Of a DNA stretch of 64,000 bases, positions 35,699 to 47,492 are shown one piece after another. Numbering within the stretch: the first letter of the stretch is position 1; each line of letters begins with the position of its first letter. A model generated the notes under the pieces. It did not search any database. It saw only the letters and a list, made by a program, of their open reading frames with translations, and was not told the origin of the DNA. The translations under genes and the position numbers were made by a program. Origin of the DNA: Pseudisothecium myosuroides (taxonomy: Eukaryota > Streptophyta > Bryopsida > Hypnales > Lembophyllaceae); the NCBI GenBank assembly GCA_951799445.1, contig OX637289.1, positions 45,546,264 through 45,610,263 on the forward strand, given 5' to 3'.

Positions 35699-36351
35699 TA
35701 GTGACTCAAAACCTAGTACATACCCTGATAGAGGTGTAGACTCTACATTACCTAATAGTTAATTTAAAAATTAAGTAGGAATCACTTGTAGTTGTGCTTC
35801 ATTTGTTTAGAGAAGTTGTGAAGTAGGAAAGCAATCAAGTTCACATAAAAGCAAACCAGTCCAATGAGAAAGTAACGTAGTTTGCTTGTTGGGCATGTTT
35901 TGCGTATTCCTCAAGCTGGAAAACCAACCAAATCCCATCAAATATCCGCGCTATGTATCCAACTTGGCCATGGCTTGATGATAAATGAATTGAAACAGGA
36001 TTCCAAAAGAGCCTACTCTCAACATACGAATCCACACTACTATTGGACGAAATTAGCAAAACAGCTGGGCAAAAGAGAGGAATTAAACCGCCATTTAATC
36101 AAACCTTGAGGTGTACATCCTCATGAAAATCAATAGGTACCTAAGTACGGAGTACTATCCAAAAACCTCACAGTCACATTCTAGATCACTTCAGTGGCAA
36201 TTTCAAGGGGCGCTCACCCAGTCTAACTTTCTTCTAGCAATGGTCGCCGCTTCTACAGGTGTCCCATTTCGGGGGAATCCTTGCCTTATTGCAATTCATA
36301 AGAATAAATCAGATTCAAGAGAGGTCTAATTCCGGGCCAGCAAGCAAGCGC

Positions 36352-38422
36352 TTACATGCTAGCATCCCATTGGCTGAAGTCTGGGGAGCAGCCAAATGCT
36401 GGAGTAATGTGTTGTCCCGACAGAAACGCCGTGGACGCCGCTTTGTTGAACGTATTCGACGGGTGGATCCCATCCCAGCTCACAACGGCAGCCTCATCCT
36501 TGCACGGAGTCAACGGCAAAGTCATCGTCAAGTTCACAAACTTGCCGTCCACTAATCCTGCATGCCCGCAGGTCACCTTGTTGTTGAAGTTGTAGTCGCC
36601 CCCAATGCCGCAGCACGCCTTCAGAGGCTCCGTCACGTTGTAGCTCTCGGGGTGCTTCAAAATGTCCTGGTACACTCCGTAACCGTCACCGTAGAAAATG
36701 CTGATGTGAGGGTAAGTCTTCCTGAGCTTCTCCACCTTCTGCTTCAGCGCCTTGTTGTGCGCTTCGCTGATGGCGTTCAGTTTCTTGATGCAACCGAAGG
36801 AGTCGTACTCCAAGCCCTTGCCCTTGAAGGCGGTGAGAAGCGCAGGGATGCAGCCCAGAGGGGGGAGGTTCACCACCAGGATTTGCGTGGCGATGGGCAG
36901 GTATAGCGCAGGTTTGCCGGGAGGGATGTAATAGTACGGAGTCACCATGCCCTGTAATCGAGGCCACCCAGGGTCATATAATTAGGTCAAATCTCGTGCA
37001 GCGATGCTGAAAATATATACAGTACTACAATGTCTTTTACTGGTGCACGGGTTCTCCGTTTCGGTAATTGACCAATTCACTGATAAGCAAATGCATTAGC
37101 TAGAAAATGGGAAGCTGGGAAGTGAGGAACTGCATGCGCAGAATGGAATCCGGTGAAGTGAGGAGGAGCCTGCTACTTACGACGATGAGATCTTCGATGG
37201 CTTTCACGACATCGGGAACGATCTTCTTGGTCTGCTTGATGTTGAGAGTCCCGTCGTACAAGCTGAAGAAGTAGTCTTGGTAGCCAGCGTACACCACGAA
37301 CAGAGACTGGTTGAAATCGGCCAGCTTCGGCAGGGTCTGCACGAATCCAGCTGCAAGAAGCACATTACGTGTAAGACTTTAATTCGCGTCAAGGACTCGG
37401 CATAAATAATCTAACATTCCGTCTAAACCTCGAGTAGAAATGCATTTCGAGAAGCTATATGACAATTGGTGTCGTGAGAAGCATGTTCCAAGAAGTGCGT
37501 GGGCGACAAGGAAAACTTACTGGTAGAGGGGTAGGTCTCGTAAAACCACACACGGATCTTGTAACGGGTGAACCACTGGAGCTGCACATCCAGGGAGAAG
37601 GGAGTGTTGAATCCGGAGTCCTTTTTCCACACTTTCACAGTTCGAGCGGGAGCACCGTACGCGGCGAAATTGCAGCCGGTTCTGAAATCGCCTGCGATTC
37701 CTCTTAGATATGCGTAGATGGGCCGTTGCCTCACTCCAAAGGCTGCACCAGGATCCGAAAACCTTAATCAGATCACTCACTAAAGAATCCAAATTAAAGT
37801 CCAAAAGTCCAAAACCAAACAGATTTCACTAGTTAACAGAATCTACTAGTAATATTTCTTGGACCCACAACGAGCTAGAAATCTAGAATAGTAGTTGATT
37901 ACTGATTCATTTACGACGAATCCGAGCTATGGATGGCCGCTACAGCACTACTCACACCAAACATTCAGCCTAGACCCAAAACCGAAAAGGCTCAAAATTA
38001 TTGCAGAACTAGGAATATTAGCTAGCTATGGACTGATTCGATCACACCCAGTGAACCGCTGCAAGACACTCTCTCACTCACTCGGATGTGCATGATCACT
38101 CCATTTAGATGGAATTTCAACCCGAGTGGCCGAGTGTAGTTATCAAATTCTTACCAAGGAAGTCAATCAGCAATTTGCCGTTGGAGAATCGATCAGCGGC
38201 GTGCATGGGAAACACCTGGCCATTGGGACCAATCTCCGCATTGGCAAACTGATCTGGAAACGCACCAATGCTGTTTCCAGTGTCAGTCAGCGAGTCTCCG
38301 AAGGCAAAGACCCCCGGGTAACTGCAGTTCGGCAGGGCCGAATTTTCAGCCACTGCGACTTGGAAGAGCGCACAAACCAGCAGAACCGCACCAGCTCCCA
38401 GCACCATCGTTGCTCTCGCCAT
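36352..38422 (-). CDS. GDSL esterase/lipase, gene 3 (complete)
   Basis: Same secreted SGNH hydrolase. Exons 38422-38155, 37742-37521, 37350-37181 and 36951-36352 give 419 residues with all frames open and GT-AG introns. Catalytic Ser44, Asp380 and His383 are present, block III is GYQD, and the signal peptide ends VAVA. It is a mosaic. Exon 1 carries NCSYPG, like gene 4. Intron 1 has text of its own, partly like gene 1 (aggatccgaaaacc, acgagctagaaat). From exon 2 to most of exon 4, introns 2 and 3 included, it is nearly identical to gene 2; intron 3 is the same in every base I compared. The last bases of exon 4 and the downstream flank resemble gene 4 again. It is head to head with gene 4, about 9 kb apart. 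Confidence 0.93.
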
Positions 38423-38610
38423 GATGCACCAGGGATGCGCACACCACCTAGCTAGCTAGCTCGCTCCTTGGGTTACAAATTGCTATCACAATTGCAGGTC
38501 GTAACAAAATGTTGCAAGTGCGAACAATTGCAACGCTAGCTAGTAAGATCTGATCGATACATCACCCGATGGAGTTCCAAAGGATGATCTTCCTAAGAAC
38601 ATTTCCGACC

Positions 38611-38616
38611 TTTATA
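38611..38616 (-). promoter_or_regulatory. TATA box of gene 3
   Basis: On the minus strand this reads TATAAA, 189 bases upstream of the ATG, in the conserved promoter block. Confidence 0.6.
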
Positions 38617-39119
38617 GCGGCCACGCGCGAAAGAGTCGCTGCAGACCTTCAGTCGTACCTTCGGGGACCGATAATAATATTCATTTATTATTGAAGTACG
38701 TTACTCCGTACAATTTTGCCACTTTCAGAAATGAACTGCCATACTCGGTAGCTGCAGTTTTACGGATTATTATTATTAATATTTTTTGAAATGCATTTCT
38801 TTCTTGTTTAACAAAATGGAGGAACGTTTTCGTCCTGGTAAGTGCGAAGACGAACCACAAGATTCTTTCTTGTACAGCAATTTTTCATTTTTGGGGTCAA
38901 AATAGTTAGATTATTGCTTTGTTTTAAGAGTGATAACCAAATTTTAGATATCACCTTGTTTTGATTTTGATATTAGCAAGTATTACCCAATTATCACATG
39001 AGTATTGAGGGAGCAATTTGGCTAATCCACAGTCACCTTGGTAGTGTATTTTGACCATTTCTTACTATTTTGAATTTGAGTCCAACTAATGAAATGAAGC
39101 TTATGCACTGTACTTTCTA

Positions 39120-40365
39120 CTTCAATTAAAATTTTTGAAATAATCTTAAATTTCAATATTTCATATTAGTATGAACTTTGGGCCTATAACCATGGTTTGT
39201 TGATTTTCTAATTTTAGAATGACACAATTTTTTTATACCATGATATTATACACTATATTATACATCTATAGTAAAATTTCAGATTTTTTGAGTATATTTT
39301 GTATTTGATGTGAATTTTCTTCATTTTTTTCTTAAGAAATTCATAGTAATTTCAAATTTTTCTAGAAAAGGTTGAAAATTTTACATCTTGTAGTGCACAT
39401 GTGATTTCATCTCTAAAAAATTAATATAATATTTTTCATTCATATCTAGTTGAAAAATGACAACAAATAGAGTGATGGACAATGAGGCTAGAACTCAGTG
39501 GTTATGGGCCAATCCGCCTTTTAAGATTAATCCTAATGGAGCTTGTCTATAAGCAAGTTGCGAGGCTTCAAACATTTTCAATGTCTATTCCCAGTCAGTG
39601 ATGTGGCCAATGTATCTAAATGGGCTTTATTTCCATTTCTTATTTTCACTAATGAAATCACATGGAGCATATTGGTTGTAAAATTTCCACTTTGGGGGTC
39701 AAGATTTGAAATTATCATGAATTTGTGAGGAAAAATGTGTGTATGGAAATTCATATCATATATAATAATACAAAATATGAGTAAAAGTTGAAAATTTTCA
39801 CTCCCATTGATGCATGTATAAGATAGTATAGAGCATTTATTTTTGAAGCAAAAATCAAATTTCCATAAATTTCTATATTTCGAAGACCATGTGCCTTGTT
39901 CTAATTCCAAATTTTATATTGTAATAATGCAATTGTTTATAGTGATTTAAAAAACATCAATTCAAAGACAAATTTGGTTCTGTACAATAAATCTAGTGAA
40001 CTTTGAATTCAAAAAATATCAATTTGAAGTTTTCAAAAATTTCTATAATTGAATATTTTATTGTGTATTGAACACTGGACCTATTACCATGGTGTATTTT
40101 TTCTATTTATAATTGGATATAAAATTTTTGTTTACATTATAATATTCTTTATTATAATATACACATATAGAGAAATTTTCACATTTTTTGAGCTAATCTT
40201 AAATTTGATATAAATTTTCTTTCTTCAAAAAATCATGGTAACTTGAAATCATCACCAATAAATCTGAAAATCTTATGACTTATAGAAGACATGTGATTTC
40301 ATCTTGGATCTCATCTCTGAAAAATAAAATAAAATAATTCTCACTCAAACTTAGTTGCAAAGTAG
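39120..40365 (+). repeat. Diverged direct repeat, about 330 bp twice
   Basis: About 39140-39465 and 40030-40365 share the same order of landmarks (ttaccatggt or taaccatggt, tatacatctata or tatacacatata, cacatgtgatttcatct) at clearly reduced identity, with about 560 bases between them. It could be an old tandem duplication or the remains of long terminal repeats. No retroelement coding sequence lies between them. Confidence 0.4.
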
Positions 40366-40429
40366 AGAATACAAAGAAGAAAAAATTGAAACAAAATATA
40401 TGGTTTTAGGCTTTGTCCTTTTGGAATTA

Positions 40430-40640
40430 ACCTTGGGATGCCATGCTACTCACTATGGAAATCATCCTTTGGGGCACTGTGTGAATCATTTGCTAAAAAA
40501 AACCAAGAACGCTCATTGGAGGTCTAATTATTATCCAAGACTGACTTCCCCTTTTGACACAAAATTCCAAGGATGAACATCTATACTTTTGTCTTACATA
40601 AAAGGATTCTTTGTCATCCGTTGAACACTTAGTGTCCACG
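40430..40640 (+). repeat. Third copy of the 13.0-kb spacer block
   Basis: Matches about 13010-13230 and 31545-31600/32330-32470 (cactatggaaatcatc, cattggaggtc, acaaaattccaaggatgaac). This suggests another copy of the gene-plus-spacer unit once began here. Confidence 0.5.
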
Positions 40641-40893
40641 ACGACAATATAGGGTTGCATGGTGTTTGAACATTCATATTGAAGTAGAGGAACACATTTG
40701 CAGCAAAGCTTCCTGTAAGTTAATTCAATGTGAGGCTAATTTGAGGTGCGCTTCACATCACATAGAGGTAGGAAATTGGAAAGGCCTTTCAACAGTTGAA
40801 AAGTAGTCCACGTATACGTTTGAGTGTGAAAACACCAACAACAAGAAGCACTTCAAAACTCCAACACTCAAAAGAAGTGTTGTGTTGTAAGCC

Positions 40894-41065
40894 CCTTCCA
40901 GCCAAAAAAACCCAGAAGAATTTCTTGGTCAATGGCAGGCCACATCAACAACTATTTGATCCACTTCCTTCCTTCCAGCCAAAAAACCCCAGAAGAATTT
41001 CTTGGTCAATGGCAGGCCACATCAACAACTATTTGATCCACTTCCTTCCTTCCTTCCTTCCTTCC
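40894..41065 (+). repeat. 77-bp tandem duplication and CTTC run
   Basis: Two copies with period 77 (ccttccagccaaaaaa ... ttgatccacttcc), almost identical, followed by a run of cttc units at about 41041-41065. Confidence 0.9.
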
Positions 41066-41369
41066 GCTCGAGTGTGAAATCTCTCAACCATGAGCAACCA
41101 ATTACAATGAAGAAATGCTCTTGCCGCCCATCTTCCTAAGGCTCATGATGTGAAGGCGGCCTGACTTGTAGTGCCACCAGACAACTTTTCTTTTTTTTAA
41201 AAACAAATGAAGACACCAGACAACTTGACTCAGTTGACTGTCCCCAAGCACCCCTACAACTGCCAATTTCAACCATGTACATTGGTTTTCAACGATACCG
41301 TACTTTTTCAAAGAAATCCAAATAAACAAGTCAGCACGAGTCTATCTTCAAATCTTGGGGTCCGAGGAA

Positions 41370-41640
41370 CAAGGTCCAGGCCAAGTGACAACATTTCTTG
41401 GCATATCCCTGGCTTTGGATTGTTTTCTCGCAGGCAATTGACTCACTTTTGATGAACAACTGAAAATTCTTCAGCCTTACGACAACTGGAGCACAACAGA
41501 AGTTACACGCATTGACCTAGTGCATCGTCAACCTTACGTAGAGAGCACGTTATGTTTCCTTGGCTACGTAGGTCGTGGCGGATTGCATGAGGCAGTGCAA
41601 AATATTAATCCCATGTAGGTATTGAAACATGTATGTTGAG
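41370..41640 (-). repeat. Upstream block R1, copy 3 (inverted)
   Basis: R1 in the opposite orientation to that expected for gene 3, and in the orientation expected for gene 4. It may belong to a lost gene unit or mark the inversion junction between genes 3 and 4. A small hairpin (gctaatccatacc...ggtatggattagc) follows at 41697-41770. Confidence 0.55.
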
Positions 41641-42002
41641 AAAAAGAACAACCAGTGCATTGCAAAAAGGAACGTCGGGTCAATTTTGGACCCTCGCTAA
41701 TCCATACCAATGCTTTTTGACTTTCTTTGGTGGTAGTTTGATTATTCATATTCAATGGTATGGATTAGCAAGGGTCGACTAACGCTTTTTGACATTTTTT
41801 GGTGGTGGAGTGACTTGCACCATGGAATGTATGCAAGGAAGGAAAAAATGAATAGAATTATCCACTAACATATAATTATATGTTCATCCACAAAATTATC
41901 TATTGTGAATAGCTTCCATTCAAATGTTGACAAATTTTGTATTTTTTTGAGAAGGAATTTGATGGTTTCATCAATTTCTTAAAATATTTTTCTTGGTGTT
42001 AA

Positions 42003-42889
42003 CTCCTAAATGCCCGAACACCGTTTTTTGGCAGCATAGCTATTTTGGGTAGCTCACTACAAAAAGAATTTTTATTTTTTTTCTTAAAATTTTTCACACA
42101 ATATGTGCTTGAGGAGTAACTTTAAGGCCCAAGAACTTTTACAACTTTTGACTACATGGTTAAAAAGTTATTGTATGATATGTAATTTTCATTGCTTGAC
42201 AAGCAACTCAAAAAATTATTTAAGAATCACTTTTCTCAAGGGAAAAAAATTGAAATAGATTTTTTGGATTTATATATATGTGGAAAGCTTTGAATCATTC
42301 CATTTTGATGCATGAGATGAAAATTATGAGGAGTTTTTGTTTGTGGACAATTATAGATTTTCTACTCTAAAATAAATTATGAAGTCCTTTATTTAAATCA
42401 ATTTTCAATATTTACTATTACAACATTATAACCATTGGATTGGAATTTTTCAATTCCATAACTAAATTCTAAAAAATTTAGTATTTTGAATCATTCTCTA
42501 TTTTTTTCTACTTACTATATTTTTCCTATATGTTGAACAATTTCAAATGATTTAAATTTTTCAAGCATGTAGCCAACTTGCCTTGAAGAATGAAATTAAA
42601 GAAGCACTACCAACATGGACATGTTTTCATATAAATGTGACCTTGTAAAGTGCAGTTGCACAGTTTTTTGAAGGGACAAAAAAGAATTTTTGTCAATTCA
42701 AACACTAATATCTTGCAATCTATATGGCGGAAAATTTTGAAATTTTTTCCCCCTTCTCAAACTAGCATATTACAAGATCCTATAGTTACATGTTTCCAGA
42801 AATGTTTTTTTACTAAAATTTGGTACTTGTACTAGAAATGGCAATTTTGAAGCGGTTTTGGTTAAAACATAGTAAAAAACATTTAGGGG
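42003..42889. mobile_element. Family A (TTAA) element A7
   Basis: TTAA (41999-42002), CTCCTAAATGCCC at the left, CATTTAGGGG then TTAA (42890-42893) at the right. The length is 887 bases, the same as A2. Type II ends and interior, with cttggaaagctttgaatc-like text in the middle and no coding frame. Confidence 0.8.
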
Positions 42890-42893
42890 TTAA

Positions 42894-44730
42894 AGGAACC
42901 AATGCCAAAATCACATAAGATTTTGGCAAAAATTCACCAAAAACATTTGGTTGGTGAGGTCTACACTTGTTGTCTCCTTTCTAATGTAGACTTCAATCTT
43001 TCTCCCATATTACATTCTTGAATTTGGTAGTAGTGTTGGAAAGGTTCTTTCGCTATAGTCATCTTCTCCAATATCTAAAACCAACTCATTTCTTGCATCA
43101 ATTTTGTCTCTCTTTACAATAGATGCAAGAGGCCGTAGAGACCAAGTTTTAAGGCAATTAGAGCTTGAAAAATCAAGGAATGTAACTTTATTCTTGATTT
43201 GCTCAATCTAAGGGCAAAAATGATGTAGATAAAAAAAATTCTGTCTGTAACAATGTAGAGGCACAAATTTTGGAGCACCTTTTAGCCAATTGAAAGGGTT
43301 GAAAGCCAATCATTTAAAAAGAACTTGCATTATGAGTTGCCATAATTTAGAAAATATATTAGAATTTTTAAATTGAACACTTTGAGACCCCCTCCAACTT
43401 AATACTATCTCCAATTGTGATGACATCCAAAGGCTGGTTTTTTAGAGACAAATCATAAACCTTAAGAGGTTCTCATTCTAGATGTAAAGAAGGCTTAAGA
43501 TTTTGATTACATTCAATTAAAGTCTTCCTATCAAACTTGCAACATTGTAGATGGAACATTTAGTTTAAAGTTTCTATTTAAAAGACCCTGATCCATCAGT
43601 TCAAGAATGTCATAGACTAATTGAAATAAAAATCCATATTATTTTATTTAACAATTAATAGATCAAGAGGCCCAAACTTGGATCCTTTTTCATTTTATTT
43701 TCATCATTTTTGAAAAAATCTCACATAATAAACATTACAAATTAAACTACACGCAATGTCTTGAAAAGAGGTGAACCCTCTTGTTCCTCCATTTCCTCTC
43801 CCCCCCCCTGAAAAATTGAGAGTTGTTGATTTTTTTAAAATCCTCTTCTACCATTGATCTTGGAAAACAACTTTGGATACAGATACAAATACGGGTATGA
43901 TATGGATATATATATATATAGTACAGATAAAGTACGAGATATGGGATGCGGGATACGGGTTAGGGATATATCCCATATCAAATGCCACCCCCACCTCCAC
44001 CTAAAAATTACAAAGGGGTGGAATTGGGGGGGGGATTACAAAAAAAAATTTAATTTAGATTGTTTTTTGAGCTCATAGTGACAGTTTGTCACAATGACAA
44101 TGCAGTGACAATGACAATGAGTTCAAAAGAGGTTGAACTGCTTCACACACTATCAAATTGAACTACACATTGTTCACCTTACAATGTATTTTGCTTTATG
44201 CAAAATGTTTGTTTCCATGCAAGTAATAAGAAATGTAGGACATGTCTCATGTATAGTATTAAATTTTATCCATTTCTTAACGTCCAAATCATATGGAATC
44301 TCGATCTTATTCTTATCATTTTACCAATTTGAGTTATATACATAAATCTTCATTGATATAAATTTTGTTTTCTATAAAAATTACATTTTTCACAGAGTAA
44401 TCAATCAAATTGGTCATTTCAAAACCACAAAATCTCAATCCATTGTACGTTCACCTTGTAAAAACTAAAGATGCCAAAAACATGCTTTTGAGTTTTGAAT
44501 AATAATTTTGAATTGATCAATAGTGCATAACAAAAAGTATTATTTTTCCATCTTTGATGATATTGGAAATTGCTTGACTTATACAACTATAGGATATACA
44601 AAGAATACCTTCAAAGAACTTTTTGTTTCATATAGGAATACATTTTATATGTATATGTAAAATTCTTCAAATCATGATCACATTGTGATGCTTTAGTTCC
44701 AATTTTTTTTAAATTTCAATGTATTCTACG
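42894..44730. other. AT-rich spacer between genes 3 and 4
   Basis: No gene seen. It contains a short TA run (43907-43920), poly-C and poly-G patches (43800, 44023) and a tgacaatgacaatg microrepeat (44080-44120). Short frames lack recognisable motifs. Confidence 0.4.
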
Positions 44731-45030
44731 CTAGACCACTCACAAGTTAAGAGCAAGGCCAAGTTCAAAACAATGTTTAAGAAATAGAGGACAATTGATA
44801 TTGTACTTTCAATAAAGATCCCAACAATGCAAGGAGTAATTTATAGAAATAGCAACTTTTTTGAAAGGTTAACCTATGCAAACTCGCCACTACCCGTTTT
44901 GTGCCACCTATATTTGGACCTTGAATGGCCCCCTTCATTCACCCAAACCATTGCAAGCTCTCAAGTGATAACCAATGGGAGTGGAAGAATTTTTTGGAGC
45001 AACCAATGAAAATTAAAGCATTTCTTGCTT
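44730..45030 (-). repeat. Inverted copy of gene 2 upstream, with B3 empty site
   Basis: Matches 18820-18902 joined to 19389-19640 in reverse orientation (ggaccttgaatggcccc, accattgcaagctctcaag). It lacks the 486-base B3 element and so preserves its pre-insertion site. Confidence 0.75.
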
Positions 45031-45235
45031 CAAGACTGGCTCCTTACAGGGGATTCTACTGTAGAGACATGAGGATGTACTGTACTATACACTGTGGTTC
45101 TCAGGAGCTCAGGAAGATGGTCCAGGCCATGTGACAATATTTTATGGCATATCCTTCCACTTTGGATTGTTTCCTTGCAGGCATTTTATTTTTAATTGTT
45201 TTTAATTGTTTTTAATTTTTTTTGAAACACATGGA

Positions 45236-45580
45236 CAATTTCCCTTCTTGCAGGCATCTTACCACTATGCTTCTGGGGAGTGGAGGAAGAAGGTCCAGGC
45301 CATGTGACAACATTTTTGGCATATTCTTTCACTTTGGATTGTTTTTTCATAGGTATTTGACTGGCTTTTGTTGAACAACTGGAAATTGGCCAGCCGTGTA
45401 TGACAACAAGAGTCACATGCATTGACAACCTCCGGCATCATCAATCTTTCTTAGAGAGCAAGTTATATTATGTTTTCTTGGCTACGTAAGTCATGGCCTA
45501 TTGCACGAGGCAGTGCAAATTAATCCCATCTAGGTATTGACATGTTGAAAGCAACAGAACAAATGTGTTGACAAAACAGA
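45236..45580 (-). repeat. Upstream block R1, copy 4 (inverted)
   Basis: R1 in reverse orientation about 2 kb upstream of gene 4, matching the arrangement at gene 2. Part of it (ggtccaggccatgtgacaa) is also duplicated at about 45119. Confidence 0.6.
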
Positions 45581-46029
45581 ACATTGGGATGTGTTTCTAT
45601 TTGGAAATGATTGCAAGAAACACTTGAATGTACTGTTTGTTGCGTTTTTGGTTTTCGGACTTTTAGCACTTTTTGCACTATGAGTCACTTTCAGTACTAT
45701 TGGAGGCATGGAACACCAAATCTGAATGGTCAATTGGATTTCAAATTTATTATTCTAAGAACATGTGATGTTCATCAGTGGATGACAAAAATGGATGGAA
45801 ATATTTAATTTGCCATAAAAAAGAGAGTTTACATTCTTGGTAAAATAGGAGGTACTCATAGCCCCACCAATGTTGTTGAATTTTTTTATGTACCCTGAAG
45901 TACTATTTTGAGCCACATGCTATAATTTATCTTAGAAAATTAGACTTTCATGTTTTTATTTTTAAAAATTAGGAAATGAGCTTGATAAATTTACTTTAAA
46001 AGTGGCCATTGTTGCCAACTAAGAGCAAG

Positions 46030-46496
46030 GTAGGAAGATCAAAGCTAGAACTAAAAAAAAGTTTTTAATTCAACATGAATTCAACCTAAATATTGCACCT
46101 AATTGGACCTTATTCTACTTCACAGTTTTTTAATGAATGAAAATCAAGTGTTTTTTTTTTATAATTTTTTTTTCTAGACTCTCAATTCAAATGTTCAACA
46201 TAAAAAACTTTTAATTTGTGGTCTCTATTGCAATAAGTTTCCACAAATGGAGGTCAAAGTCATCCAAAATTGCAGACCATCATTCAAATTTAATTTTTCC
46301 AACTTCAAATGCTAATATCTTCCAATCCATATTGTCAAACTTCATGAAAAATTTATCACATGATCTGAGACAAGTGAAGTACAAGATCCTATTGTTAGAT
46401 TCTGAAAAACAATGTTTTTTTTGGTTTCTTATATGATTGCAGCAGAAATGACAATTTTGAGGGGTTTCGGCACCTGAATAGCCTTGGGCATTTAGG
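46030..46496. mobile_element. Family A element, 5'-truncated
   Basis: Ends with ccttgggcatttaggag and TTAA (46497-46500). The preceding text (caattttgaggggtttcgg, gctaatatcttccaatcc) is the inverse of type I left ends. The other terminus is missing. Confidence 0.6.
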
Positions 46497-46963
46497 AGTT
46501 AAAATACAGAAACATTTTGGCTATTTTCACCCCCAAAATGAAAAATTCCTTTACAAAAAATAGCCAACATCTTTTGGCTGCAGTCAATTGGCAAAAAATT
46601 GTGCATAGAAAAAACAGTTGCTCTGTTGCTGTGTGGCACGTGTGCTGTGGCGGTTCTTCTTCGCATTTGCCAGGACTAAAAATTTTCTTCCGTTTTGCAA
46701 AAAAAAAAAAAAATGCATTTCCCTGATTTCAGGAGAAACAGAGAAACCCAAACAGTTCGCCAGTTTCCTAATTCAGAATCAACAATATCCATTTCTTCCA
46801 ATTAGTTTTCAACAATCAGCAAAACTGGCTTGTAAGTTATTTGATCCATCACTCTTGATGCAGTTGAGCCAAGTGCCTATCTTCTGCCAGAAAAAATAAT
46901 AAGAATAATAATCCGTTAAGTTGTAACTACCGAGGCAGCCGAGCTCTGGCATCTCATTTCTGC

Positions 46964-47187
46964 AGCAGGGTGAATTTTGTGTTTGGGGTGGGTAAGAAAA
47001 ATCCACTATTTTGTACCATGATTAGGGAAATTTTTGAATCCCAGAGCTAATTTGAGGTCTCTGATTGCAAATATGAAATCAAAATTTGCAAATTTTATCA
47101 TGTGCGGAAAATAAAGATTTCCTGTGTTTTCCCCCGGGGTAAATCCAGCAGGTTCGTCCCACTGCGTGCGACGCGTTTAACGTCCCC
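46964..47187. mobile_element. Family E element with 9-bp target duplication
   Basis: CATTTCTGC occurs at 46955-46963 and again at 47188-47196, with 224 bases of family E between. The corresponding place upstream of gene 3 (about 38720-38740) has a single cagaaatg and no element. The right end keeps TTTAACGTCCCC; about 30 bases of the usual left terminus are missing. Nine-base duplications fit the Mutator superfamily. The element lies about 120 bases from the TATA box of gene 4. Confidence 0.65.
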
Positions 47188-47303
47188 CATTTCTGCAAGT
47201 GGAAAATTGTACGGAGTAACGTACTTTAACAATAAATGAATATTATTATCGGTAACCGAAGGAACTACTGAAGTCCTGCAGCGACTCTTTCGCGCGTGGC
47301 CGC

Positions 47304-47309
47304 TATAAA
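47304..47309 (+). promoter_or_regulatory. TATA box of gene 4
   Basis: TATAAA in ggccgcTATAAAggtcgg, 189 bases before the ATG at 47493. The sequence between is conserved with the other three copies, so it is probably leader. Confidence 0.65.
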
Positions 47310-47492
47310 GGTCGGAGATGTTCTTAGGAAGATCATCGTCTGGAGCTCGATCGGCTCATGTATCGATCTTACTAGCTAGCGTTGCAATTGTTCGCACTTG
47401 CAACATTTTGTTACGACCTGCAATTGTGATAGCAATTTGTAACCCAAGGAGCGAGCTAGCTAGCTAGGTGGTGTGCGCATCCCTTGTGCATC

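Larger units (their letters stand above)
32820..38700. repeat. Large inverted repeat, left arm (with gene 3)
   Basis: This arm matches 47190-51800 in reverse orientation across gene 3/gene 4, their downstream flanks and a conserved 1.2-kb block. It is longer mainly because it carries the 1317-base TA-target element at 34382-35698. Similarity begins near the stretch that matches 51800 and continues beyond the promoter. The upstream similarity with the gene 2 flank continues to about 39010. Confidence 0.85.

Noticed and set aside
39140..40365. Direct repeats as an LTR pair
   Set aside because: Identity is too low and nothing retroelement-like lies between; kept only as a diverged direct repeat.
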